DNA of 64,000 bases from Entomospira nematocerorum (GTDB taxonomy: Bacteria > Spirochaetota > Spirochaetia > WRBN01): assembly GCF_028748105.1 (NCBI RefSeq), contig NZ_CP118169.1, positions 46,287-110,286 on the forward strand, given 5' to 3'. Below are positions 42,913 through 50,614 of the stretch, piece by piece; position 1 is the first letter of the stretch; each line of letters opens with the position of its first letter. The notes beneath the pieces were generated by a model. That model made no database searches, was not told the origin of the DNA, and saw nothing but the letters and a program-made list of their open reading frames with translations. The position numbers and the translations under genes were made by a program.

Positions 42913-43668
42913 ATGCAAGTGATTACCGTAAGTAGCATCAAGGGTGGAGTGGGCAAGACGACTACCACAATTTATCTCGGCTTAGCACTGGTAAAACTTG
43001 GCTATAAAGTGGCATTTCTCGATATTGACCATAATAACAACCTCACCGACTTCTTTTTACGTGAAGTTGATCTAGAGGTGATTAATCAATTCAATTTTTT
43101 ACGCTTTTTAGAGGGAACACATACGCTCTCTCAAGTTGTCTATCAAGTAGGAGATGTCGCGGTTGTTCCGGCAACTCCCGATCTTATTGAGCTTAATATT
43201 TTGGTACAGAAAAATCCTATTCTCTATCAAACGACGCCTGTTATGGTGCAACAACTGTTTCATCAATATGACTATTTATTAATCGATACACCTCCTGCTC
43301 TAGGTGCAGAGTTGAGTATTGGCCTTGCTTTAGCCGATATTGTTATTACCCCTGTTAGTGATGGACGTTGGATGTTCCAAGGGTATATGCTGGCTCGGCG
43401 TGAGGTGGAGAAGATAGCCCAAGTTAAACCAGAGATTCGCCATCTGGCACTACGCACCATGGTAAGCGATAATAAGGCACAGTTAATCGATGATCCTGAC
43501 TTTTGGGGTGATCAACTCTTACGTACTGTGATCAATCGTCACGAGAGTGTACGTAATGCGGTCACAAAAGGGCAAGCTCTGAAAGAGCAGACCAAAGCGT
43601 ATCTTCAGTATGAAGAGGTTGCAAAAGAGGTAATTGCCCGATCTAAAGAGCAGATCACAGGGAGGTAA
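42913..43668 (+). CDS. parA: ParA-family partition ATPase
   Basis: 251 residues from the ATG at 42913; a longer frame from 42829 exists, but GGAGGAG at 42897-42903 sets this start. Deviant Walker A KGGVGKTTT (10-18), the ParA signature YLLIDTPPALG (switch II) and a partner lysine-rich C-terminus are present. It positions replicon copies on the nucleoid with ParB. The lack of an N-terminal HTH makes it a type Ib or chromosomal-like Soj. Two bases separate it from parB. Confidence 0.9.
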   Translation: MQVITVSSIKGGVGKTTTTIYLGLALVKLGYKVAFLDIDHNNNLTDFFLREVDLEVINQFNFLRFLEGTHTLSQVVYQVGDVAVVPATPDLIELNILVQKNPILYQTTPVMVQQLFHQYDYLLIDTPPALGAELSIGLALADIVITPVSDGRWMFQGYMLARREVEKIAQVKPEIRHLALRTMVSDNKAQLIDDPDFWGDQLLRTVINRHESVRNAVTKGQALKEQTKAYLQYEEVAKEVIARSKEQITGR

Positions 43669-43670
43669 TC

Positions 43671-44588
43671 ATGACCGACGATAAGAGACAACGCAAAAAG
43701 GCTTCTTTGATGAATCACCTCACTGCTCCACGTCCAGGTGTGGTTGCTAATGAAGTCAAGAAGCCCATTGCCGTTGGTATAGAAGAAGATAAAGCCAACG
43801 GATTAGTCTTAAGTGCTGTCCAGCTTAAAGAGATCTCTTTTTTTAGTATGAATGCGATGAATAGCATCTTTGAAGGGCTCAAGAGTCGCGAGTACTATGA
43901 GCAACTCAAACGTGATATCGCACAAGATGGCATTGTCAATGCCCTCATTGCCCTCCCCGATGGTCAACTCATTGAGGGGCACTCGCGTTTACAGGTGGCT
44001 AAAGAGCTGGGCTTGCCAACGGTGCCGGTACGATTTATTCTCTCCACCTTAAGTCAAGATGAAATTAAACGACGTGTTTACTTGGGCAACTTGAATCGAT
44101 TTGAAATTCCCTCCGATATGCGTCTGATTCTCTTTGCTGAAGTCTATCCAGATTACTTTCATGCAACGCCGCAAGAGCTAGATCAGAGTCATCAGCGTCA
44201 AGTGGCTGGAGAGAAAGAAGAGATTATTATTCGCCCTACAACGGCGAAGATTGTTGCCAAAGCCATGGGCTTGAGCGATCGACAGGTACGCAATGAAAAA
44301 GAGGTCTTTTTACGTGCTAAAGAGCTTAGTCAAGGAGCAACGCCCTCCGCAGAGATTGTCAGTCAAGCACGTGATCTCTTACGAGAAGAGAAGAATCGTC
44401 GTAGAGAGGAACGTCAGGCAGAGGTTGTATCACCAAGAATGTGGCGTCTTTTTGATGCAAAAGGAAAGGAGTTAATCACCATGCATCTAGATGCTTGGCC
44501 TAGTGATGCACCACTGGATCAACTACAAGAGGTTATCCATCAGTGGACTCTGCAATACGTTGATGCTCCCCAGCGTCATGAATCCTAA
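43671..44588 (+). CDS. parB: ParB-family partition protein (second of two)
   Basis: 305 residues. The ParB domain (about 60-150) shows DGIVNALIALPDGQ, then LIEGHSRLQVAKEL and VPVRFIL; a helix-turn-helix follows (about 185-210, KIVAKAMGLSDRQVRNEKE). The N-terminus begins with a short basic KKASLMNHLTAPRPG that probably stimulates the ParA ATPase. It has GHSR at the CTP-binding arginine motif. A GGGAGG site and the 2-base gap couple it to parA. No parS could be identified by eye. Confidence 0.88.
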   Translation: MTDDKRQRKKASLMNHLTAPRPGVVANEVKKPIAVGIEEDKANGLVLSAVQLKEISFFSMNAMNSIFEGLKSREYYEQLKRDIAQDGIVNALIALPDGQLIEGHSRLQVAKELGLPTVPVRFILSTLSQDEIKRRVYLGNLNRFEIPSDMRLILFAEVYPDYFHATPQELDQSHQRQVAGEKEEIIIRPTTAKIVAKAMGLSDRQVRNEKEVFLRAKELSQGATPSAEIVSQARDLLREEKNRRREERQAEVVSPRMWRLFDAKGKELITMHLDAWPSDAPLDQLQEVIHQWTLQYVDAPQRHES

Positions 44589-44604
44589 GCGAGGATGCAA
44601 TGCT

Positions 44605-45852
44605 ATGAACCAAGGCCGTCGATCTACTAGAGAAGAGCATGAATCGTATTTGCGTAGAGAATTTGCACTACAATTTGAATCATTAATTCAAAAGAGCAAG
44701 GTTGTGCCGTTGCTTTTTTTTTCCCCTATTCCCATCAATATTATGGGGAGTGTCATGGAGGAGAATGGTGGGAGCATCTTACCGACGGTATCAGGGGAGC
44801 AACGTGTCTATGCCTTGATGTACCCCTTGATAGATTCTAACCAGTTGCACTGCTACTGGCTAGAGCGAAAAGATCGTGTTGTCTTCTCTGTGGAGAGCCA
44901 TCGGGATCTTTTATTGCCAAAGCAACCGTGGAGCTGGGATGTCTATTTGTTGGGGATGATTCAAGAGTGGCTTCGTTCTGGGAAGAGATTACAGGGTGCT
45001 TGTATCATGATTTCCAGTGACTTACCCGTAGGCGAAGGATTTGGGGTTGAGATGGCAATGCAGTTTGTCTTTATGCGCGCATTGTATATGATTGGTGAAC
45101 CAGATATATCTTGGTTACACTGGCAAACGAGCAATAAAAAAGAACAAGCTCTACGCTTGTGCCTAGCAAGCCAACAGGAGATCTTACAACTCAAGGGTGG
45201 TTTGGTAGATCTCTATGGGATCATCTACTTAGAGCATGCAAGACAGGCCATTTATGCTGATACAGGAATTCAGCGAAAAGTCATGATCGAGATTGAACTT
45301 TCCGGATATCAGTTCTGGGTGATTCATCTTGAGGGCGTTGCTAAAGAGCTGCAGAGTATCTTTGATGTGCGCTACCATGAGGGGCAAGAGGCTTTGCATG
45401 CAATACAGAAGCACGATCCATCGATTAATTACTTAACTGAACTAACTATCCCACAGCTAGAAAGATATCGTTTTTGTCTGCGTGCAAATCTCTATCAGCG
45501 AGTACGCTTTATCGTAAGAGAAAATCTGCGTGTTATGCAGATGGCCTATGCCTTAGAAAGTGGGAATATCGAGCAGGTAAAGGCACTAATGGTGGAGTCT
45601 GCTCGTGAGCTTACTTCTGATTATGGCATTGATCATCCTGTTATAAGGCAACTGATTTGTGATTTGCTACAGCATCCTTCGGTAGCAGCCGTACGGATGA
45701 CTGGACAATTAGGGAGCATTCTGCTGCTCTTAGTGCAAGAGAGTGATGATGTCCTTGCACTTGGCGAGAATGTCATTCAGAGTTATCAAGATAAAGACGG
45801 ATTGGGTCGCATTCGTTTTCATCGGGTTGCAGTCGATAGCACTAATAATTAA
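44605..45852 (+). CDS. Galactokinase-like GHMP kinase, degenerate
   Basis: 415 residues from the ATG at 44605; GAGG is 10 bases upstream, and an earlier in-frame ATG (44578) inside parB has no RBS. The three GHMP/galactokinase motifs can be traced but are eroded. Motif I reads FSPIPINIMGSVMEENGGSI where galactokinase has a PGR-N-LIGEHTDYNGG pattern, so the catalytic Arg and the EHTD residues are gone. Motif II is LPVGEGFG. The last glycine motif is RMTGQLGS. It is therefore probably inactive or binds another sugar. The galM-like gene follows by 27 bases. Confidence 0.6.
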   Translation: MNQGRRSTREEHESYLRREFALQFESLIQKSKVVPLLFFSPIPINIMGSVMEENGGSILPTVSGEQRVYALMYPLIDSNQLHCYWLERKDRVVFSVESHRDLLLPKQPWSWDVYLLGMIQEWLRSGKRLQGACIMISSDLPVGEGFGVEMAMQFVFMRALYMIGEPDISWLHWQTSNKKEQALRLCLASQQEILQLKGGLVDLYGIIYLEHARQAIYADTGIQRKVMIEIELSGYQFWVIHLEGVAKELQSIFDVRYHEGQEALHAIQKHDPSINYLTELTIPQLERYRFCLRANLYQRVRFIVRENLRVMQMAYALESGNIEQVKALMVESARELTSDYGIDHPVIRQLICDLLQHPSVAAVRMTGQLGSILLLLVQESDDVLALGENVIQSYQDKDGLGRIRFHRVAVDSTNN

Positions 45853-45879
45853 AATTTATTTGCCGATAGATTAAATATC

Positions 45880-46869
45880 ATGAAGATAAGACGAGAGTCC
45901 TGCACGATCGCCGATCGAGAAGCGGACCGTATTTGGCTATGCAATGATCATGGGGAATTTATAGAGCTCCTTAGCTATGGTGCGCGTATTCACAGTATCT
46001 ATATAAAGAATCGTGCTGGAGTTGGGCAGAATTTGTTAAAGTCACTCACCAATATAGAAGACTATAGTTGCGATGTACACGCCATTGGGGCTATACAAGG
46101 CCCTTATTGTACAACGTTAGAGATGGATCATCCTACGTTGTTTAGCGACAGTTTTTGGAAGATCGAGGGTGAATATGTCGATGAACAACAAGCAAGTATT
46201 GAGATGTCACTAGAGTACTATCTTGATCAGGCTGATACTTGGCAGAAGATCTATGTGGAAGTGAGCTTTTCTGCAGAGCGTGCAATGCATATCAGCTATC
46301 GGTTACGTGCAAAGGATCGATTATTATGTAATCCTTATCATCAACTCTATTGGAATCTTAGTGATCAACAAACCAGTAGTATCTACCAGCATCATCTACA
46401 GATTTCTAGCGATTGGATCTTAGAGGAGAGTGAGGAGTACATTCCTACTGGTGGTCAAAAAGCTTTATCGATTCTTCCGCATTATAATTTTGGTGAAGCC
46501 AGACAGCTCTGCCAGGTCTTACCAAAGCAAGAACATGTTTCCTGTTGTATGCAGGGTGTTGCTTTGCGTGCGGGTTATTGGTTGCGTACCTTATCTATTG
46601 ATGATGTACAAGTTGATCTGTATCACATAGGAAGTGGTCGGCGTGTACAGATTGTCAGTACTAATCAGATGGCACTAGTTGCAATAAAAGAGCGTATATG
46701 GTGCGATAATCATACGGATGCTATTGCTACAAAAGAGGATCAAGGCATCCTCTTGGCAGTACTCTCCCCTCCCATTGATGAGATGGCACAACGATTTCCT
46801 TCTTATAGCTTAGTGGAGCCCAATAAGACAAAAGTGGTCCAAGTACACTATTTTTTTCCACTTTTATAG
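45880..46869 (+). CDS. Aldose 1-epimerase-like protein (GalM family), divergent
   Basis: 329-residue beta-sandwich protein of the mutarotase group: LSYGARIHSIYIKNR near the N-terminus (residues about 31-45), the central PYHQLYWNLSDQ where GalM has 'NHxYFNLSG', and YIPTGGQK. The catalytic His of GalM would be two residues before Tyr; here it is Gln, with a His one residue earlier, so activity is doubtful. It lies right after the degenerate galactokinase and ends at a terminator. No strong RBS. Confidence 0.6.
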   Translation: MKIRRESCTIADREADRIWLCNDHGEFIELLSYGARIHSIYIKNRAGVGQNLLKSLTNIEDYSCDVHAIGAIQGPYCTTLEMDHPTLFSDSFWKIEGEYVDEQQASIEMSLEYYLDQADTWQKIYVEVSFSAERAMHISYRLRAKDRLLCNPYHQLYWNLSDQQTSSIYQHHLQISSDWILEESEEYIPTGGQKALSILPHYNFGEARQLCQVLPKQEHVSCCMQGVALRAGYWLRTLSIDDVQVDLYHIGSGRRVQIVSTNQMALVAIKERIWCDNHTDAIATKEDQGILLAVLSPPIDEMAQRFPSYSLVEPNKTKVVQVHYFFPLL

Positions 46870-46909
46870 AAAAGGTTTTATCTTATAACATAGATGGATC
46901 AATAGAGTA

Positions 46910-46948
46910 AAGATAAAGGGGTGAAGTCGTTTCACCCCCTTATCTTTT
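46910..46948 (+). terminator. Terminator after the galK/galM-like pair
   Basis: AAAGATAAAGGGGTGAA pairs with TTCACCCCCTTATCTTTT (one mismatch) around GTCGT, 40 bases after the stop codon. Confidence 0.85.
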
Positions 46949-46994
46949 GGATGATGAATGGATATTGCTTGATAGGATAAAGGAAGAATCTCTC

Positions 46995-47462
46995 ATGGCA
47001 GGATATTATCAAAGTCCCATTGGTTGGTGGAAAATTGAGGCAGTTGGCGAGGCATTAACATGGGTAGGCATGGTCGATAGTGTCTCTTTTCAAGAGCAGG
47101 CGACAACACTGGAGCAGGAGACTATGCAACAATTAGACGCCTATTTTCATGGAAGATTAACGGTTTTTGATGTACCCTACTCTCTTGGCGAACTCTCTCC
47201 GTTTTCGCATCAGATTTTTCAGCTTCTCTTAGATCATGTGGGGTACGGCCAGCGTATCACTTATGGAGAGTTAGCGAATATGGCTAATGCTCCTGGTGCT
47301 TCTCGTGCGGTAGGTCGTGCTATGTCTAGTAATCCTATTACGATCATTGTTCCTTGTCATCGGGTGGTGGGTCGCCATCAAATTGGTGGATACGCTTGGT
47401 CTACTAGTAAGAAAATTTGGCTCCTAGATCATGAGTTACAACATCTCCGTGCACAGCGATAA
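46995..47462 (+). CDS. ogt: Methylated-DNA--protein-cysteine methyltransferase
   Basis: 155 residues from the ATG at 46995, preceded by AAAGGAAG with 9 bases; the frame is open further up but overlaps the terminator. This suicide repair protein removes alkyl groups from O6-alkylguanine to Cys121 in IVPCHRVVG, the family signature. YGELANMANAPGASRAVG is the DNA-binding helix-turn-helix with the Arg finger. Normal Ogt length. Its end overlaps the convergent gene by 27 bases. Confidence 0.93.
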   Translation: MAGYYQSPIGWWKIEAVGEALTWVGMVDSVSFQEQATTLEQETMQQLDAYFHGRLTVFDVPYSLGELSPFSHQIFQLLLDHVGYGQRITYGELANMANAPGASRAVGRAMSSNPITIIVPCHRVVGRHQIGGYAWSTSKKIWLLDHELQHLRAQR

Positions 47463-47879
47463 CCGCTGGCTTTGGTGGAGAAGTTGACTGCTTTGTTGGG
47501 GATCAAATTGCAGATGTAATAGCCAACTAGCTTTACTTATATCTTTGATATCTACGCTAGCTTGTGGCTGTCGTATTGGTTGCATATGCAAGGCGACGTC
47601 CTGATAAGCACCAATGGTCAGATAGCGTAGTTGGCGTAAGTTGGCCATCAGTTGTAGATGTTGTTGTAGTTCTGCCTCTGGATCGGGTTGTGAATTGTAG
47701 TAGCTTAAGAGAAAGCAAATAGTGAGCTGTTCACTATCAATATCCATGGGAGTATAGCCTAACTGAAGATACAGGTAGTGATGCGGTAAGGATGTTTGCT
47801 TATGAATCAGGCAGAGACAGGGTAGGTGTCTATTGAGGGCAAGTTGTAGGTGTTGCAAGATGGGTTGTGTATATAACAT
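47436..47879 (-). CDS. Protein of unknown function
   Basis: 147 residues from an ATG with a perfect AAGGAG eight bases upstream, the reason I accept it. It is rich in Leu, Gln and Tyr, predicted alpha/beta, with no signal peptide, membrane segment or recognised domain. It overlaps the ogt 3' end by 27 bases. Confidence 0.5.
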   Translation of the reverse strand: MLYTQPILQHLQLALNRHLPCLCLIHKQTSLPHHYLYLQLGYTPMDIDSEQLTICFLLSYYNSQPDPEAELQQHLQLMANLRQLRYLTIGAYQDVALHMQPIRQPQASVDIKDISKASWLLHLQFDPQQSSQLLHQSQRLSLCTEML

Positions 47880-48023
47880 CGAAACGACTCCTTAGATACT
47901 AGCAATACACATAGTCTACACGAAGAGCACATAAACACTGCACGATTGTGTGATGATCATACAAAAGACTTGCTTAGTGTATGACTTTTATGGTAGCATG
48001 AAGAGAGCTTTCGGAGGTGTAAA

Positions 48024-48677
48024 GTGCAGATAGTAGGCATGTGGATGATAAAAATATTGATAGGATCAGGCATTGTAGCACTGTTTGGATATCTAGCCCT
48101 TTGGGTAGGCTATCACACACATCGTCTCTACGAACGACGTAAACAACAGCAACGAGCTAATCATATTTGGCAACACTATCAAGACCAACAACATGATCAC
48201 CTCTCCGCATTGATGCAAGAAGATCCATCATTAGAGACGGTGAGCACGTTACGCAAATGGCCCCAAGGCGAGCATGTTTCTTTGATGATGTCTCAATTTT
48301 TGTGGTGGCGTCTCTCTGCAGAAGAAGAGATTGCTAGAGAGGATCTAAAGACAGCAGACTCTGCTTGGCAGGATCATCAGATGATTAGCATGCGTATGCA
48401 ACATGATACGAGTCGGGTAGAAAAGACTGTGGAGCGTCTTTTAGTGCAAACGCATCTCTTTGTTACCAATCGACGCATTGTCTTAGTTGCAGATGCACAA
48501 ACAGAAATTAGTTTCGTTTATAAGTACATGCAAGATGTGGACCTCTATGTGGATACGATAGTTATTACATTTATCACTGGTGATAGGTTAGTTATTCATA
48601 ATCACTACCAGCCAGATACCATTGCAAAGTTCTATCAGATTGTTCACTACCATTATCATCGAGAGCACGCAGGATAA
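48024..48677 (+). CDS. Membrane-anchored protein with a PH-like domain
   Basis: 217 residues. One N-terminal helix (about 8-30, KILIGSGIVALFGYLALWVG) and then a basic linker. Residues about 138-200 (LLVQTHLFVTNRRIVLV ... GDRLVIHNHY) look like the bacterial PH domain of YokE/SHOCT-type proteins. The start is taken as the GTG at 48024 because GGAGGTG is 5 bases away; an ATG five codons on is the alternative. Function unknown. Confidence 0.55.
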   Translation: MQIVGMWMIKILIGSGIVALFGYLALWVGYHTHRLYERRKQQQRANHIWQHYQDQQHDHLSALMQEDPSLETVSTLRKWPQGEHVSLMMSQFLWWRLSAEEEIAREDLKTADSAWQDHQMISMRMQHDTSRVEKTVERLLVQTHLFVTNRRIVLVADAQTEISFVYKYMQDVDLYVDTIVITFITGDRLVIHNHYQPDTIAKFYQIVHYHYHREHAG

Positions 48678-48879
48678 AAAAGAAAAATAATAAATATTTT
48701 TCTTTACCTTTTGCTAAAAAGAGCTTATAATAAAAGAAGAAGAGCATGACTGTTGTTAGTATGACTCTACTTCTTTCAAGTTGTGATTGATTCATCCATT
48801 GCTCATTCGTCTTCTATGTTGTTGAGTATGTCGAGCAAGAAATACGGTGATTGCAGTTGATGCATAGAAAAAAAGGGGT

Positions 48880-48922
48880 AAACCATCAAAGAGTAGTTGT
48901 GATAGATGCTTTTTGATGGTTT
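48880..48922 (+). terminator. Rho-independent terminator
   Basis: AAACCATCAAA pairs with TTTGATGGTTT over a 21-base loop and is followed by further Ts, in the convergent gap between the PH-like gene and the thymidine-kinase-like genes. The rest of 48678-48879 shows no gene. Confidence 0.6.
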
Positions 48923-48932
48923 TTTTATGTTA

Positions 48933-49532
48933 TTAGAGATCCTCTTCCACGTGGGTGGGATCAGGAATAGGTAATCCAATACGTCCATAGTGAAAAAATT
49001 TATCAAAGCAATCCTGACACAGCAGACTATACTCATCGCGAATATGATCATTAATAAGCCATTTACGAATTGCAACTAACCCCTTATCGCTATCACAGAT
49101 GGCACAGGGTGCATAGAGGCGTGTTACCCGATCTTCGAAGAGGTCTAAGAGCTTTCTTCCATTGTGAAACGGTTGCGCATGCTGACCTACTTGTAATCCA
49201 GAGACAATGAGATCAAGATGATCAAGTTGTTGGGCAAGATTCAAGATAGGATCAAGATCGGTATCAGGACAAAATTGGACTTCATCAATAACTAGTAATG
49301 TCTTTATGGGCATATAGAGATCATAAGCACTTAACTCTTGTAAATTGGCGACAATATGGATATCCTTTGGAATATCGTCTTTGCTGTGATTGCGACTGAG
49401 ATATCCGCGTGATTGCCAGGAGGGACTACTAATGATCCGCTGTTCATATGTGGTTGCTGCCAGCAGTGCCTGCACGGCACTGGTGGACTTTCCTGCATAC
49501 ATACTTCCCATATAGTAATGAAGTAATGCCAT
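48933..49532 (-). CDS. Thymidine kinase (type II)-like protein, shorter paralogue
   Basis: 199 residues. P-loop GSMYAGKS (9-16) replaces the GPMFSGKT of ordinary TK; IDEVQF (82-87) holds the catalytic Glu84; one zinc ribbon has Cys143, 146, 172 and 175. The lasso region (GLQVGQHAQPFHNG) is present. It converts thymidine to dTMP for salvage, or may act on a related deoxynucleoside. It lies 62 bases downstream of a larger paralogue. An AAGGAG site precedes the start. Confidence 0.75.
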   Translation of the reverse strand: MALLHYYMGSMYAGKSTSAVQALLAATTYEQRIISSPSWQSRGYLSRNHSKDDIPKDIHIVANLQELSAYDLYMPIKTLLVIDEVQFCPDTDLDPILNLAQQLDHLDLIVSGLQVGQHAQPFHNGRKLLDLFEDRVTRLYAPCAICDSDKGLVAIRKWLINDHIRDEYSLLCQDCFDKFFHYGRIGLPIPDPTHVEEDL

Positions 49533-49594
49533 GAATAAAACTCCTTGAAAGATAATGTATGATTGTCATAGACAATCTTGCCTTGAGACAAGGC

Positions 49595-50332
49595 TTAGGC
49601 ACGATGAATTAAATAGTTGATATTACACTTGGTTTCATTATCACCATAGTTGTGAATGCTATGATAACAGTGTGTACAGATGGTAGCATATTCATCGATG
49701 ATTGCAGCATCGTGCTTCCACTTGCGTAGACGCTGTTTGGCTACTGCTGATTGACAGATACCACAGAAGTTTGGATCCGCTGGTTTCTTATAGAAAAAGC
49801 TATCAAAACATGTCTTGCATAAGACAGCATACTCATCTAAGATACGATCATTGCTCTTCCACTTACGAATGGAGATCTCTCCATGGGCCGAAGAACAGGT
49901 GGCACATGGTACATACAGCCGATGAATCTGGGTGTTGGTAAAGAGATTCTCCAGCTGTGCATGATTATCAAAGTTATGACCATATTGATCATAATTGAGA
50001 CCTGCTAGAATGATATCAACATAGGCAGCATTTTTCGCTCGAGCTAATAGATGCCAGAAGTGTTGATCATCGATAAATTGTACTTCATCAATAAAGACAA
50101 GCGTTCTCCATGGACCTTCAAAGATGTTTGCAGGCAGATCGGCGGCCTTTTCCAGAATTTGAATATTTTTGGGCAGTGTGTTGCTTGCATGAATACGACT
50201 GACAAATCCTCTGACTTTACTGGTGGGAGTAACGATGAATTTTTGATCATACACCCCTGCTAATAGCAAGTCAACGGCACTACTGGACTTGCCTGCATAC
50301 ATACTCCCTAGATAGTATTTGATATACGCCAT
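49595..50332 (-). CDS. Thymidine kinase (type II)-like protein with duplicated zinc ribbon
   Basis: 245 residues from the ATG at 50332, which has AAGGAG eight bases upstream. The kinase core matches the neighbour (GSMYAGKS 9-16, IDEVQF 81-86). The zinc ribbon with Cys143/146/172/175 is followed by a second copy with Cys190/193/219/222. Both share the pattern IRKW/LRKW...DEYA..C..C. Standard TK has one zinc site. Upstream of the shorter paralogue, probably in the same transcript. Confidence 0.75.
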   Translation of the reverse strand: MAYIKYYLGSMYAGKSSSAVDLLLAGVYDQKFIVTPTSKVRGFVSRIHASNTLPKNIQILEKAADLPANIFEGPWRTLVFIDEVQFIDDQHFWHLLARAKNAAYVDIILAGLNYDQYGHNFDNHAQLENLFTNTQIHRLYVPCATCSSAHGEISIRKWKSNDRILDEYAVLCKTCFDSFFYKKPADPNFCGICQSAVAKQRLRKWKHDAAIIDEYATICTHCYHSIHNYGDNETKCNINYLIHRA

Positions 50333-50509
50333 GTATCTACTCCTTTTATCTATCAAATAGAACCATTATACTGCATTTAATCTTTTGAGTACAAGTGTCT
50401 ATTTATGGGGTTAAACACTAGATATTGATCATAACTCTTTAATCATAAGGTGTTATCGATTATAGGCTGTATTTTTTTACATTATTTGACTTGTAATGTA
50501 AAAAAATAG

Positions 50510-50538
50510 TTGCAGAATTAGATAGTTTGATGTAAAAT
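50510..50538 (+). promoter_or_regulatory. Promoter of the YjeM-type permease gene
   Basis: TTGCAG (50510-50515), 17 bases, TAAAAT (50533-50538), 76 bases before the start codon. Confidence 0.55.
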
Positions 50539-50580
50539 AGATACTATCTTATCGTGATACATCAATGATGCGTGGTGTAT

Positions 50581-50598
50581 CGTTTGTCATCACAAACG
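50581..50598 (+). promoter_or_regulatory. 5'-leader hairpin abutting the ribosome site
   Basis: CGTTTGT and ACAAACG pair around CATC, ending one base before the AAGGAG Shine-Dalgarno sequence (50599-50604). A second stem (GATACA/TGTATC) lies just upstream. It could modulate translation of the permease. Confidence 0.4.
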
Positions 50599-50614
50599 AA
50601 GGAGTATGAATACA

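Noticed and set aside
48592..49075. Minus-strand frames in and around the gap before the thymidine-kinase genes
   Set aside because: Shadows of the flanking genes with no ribosome site.
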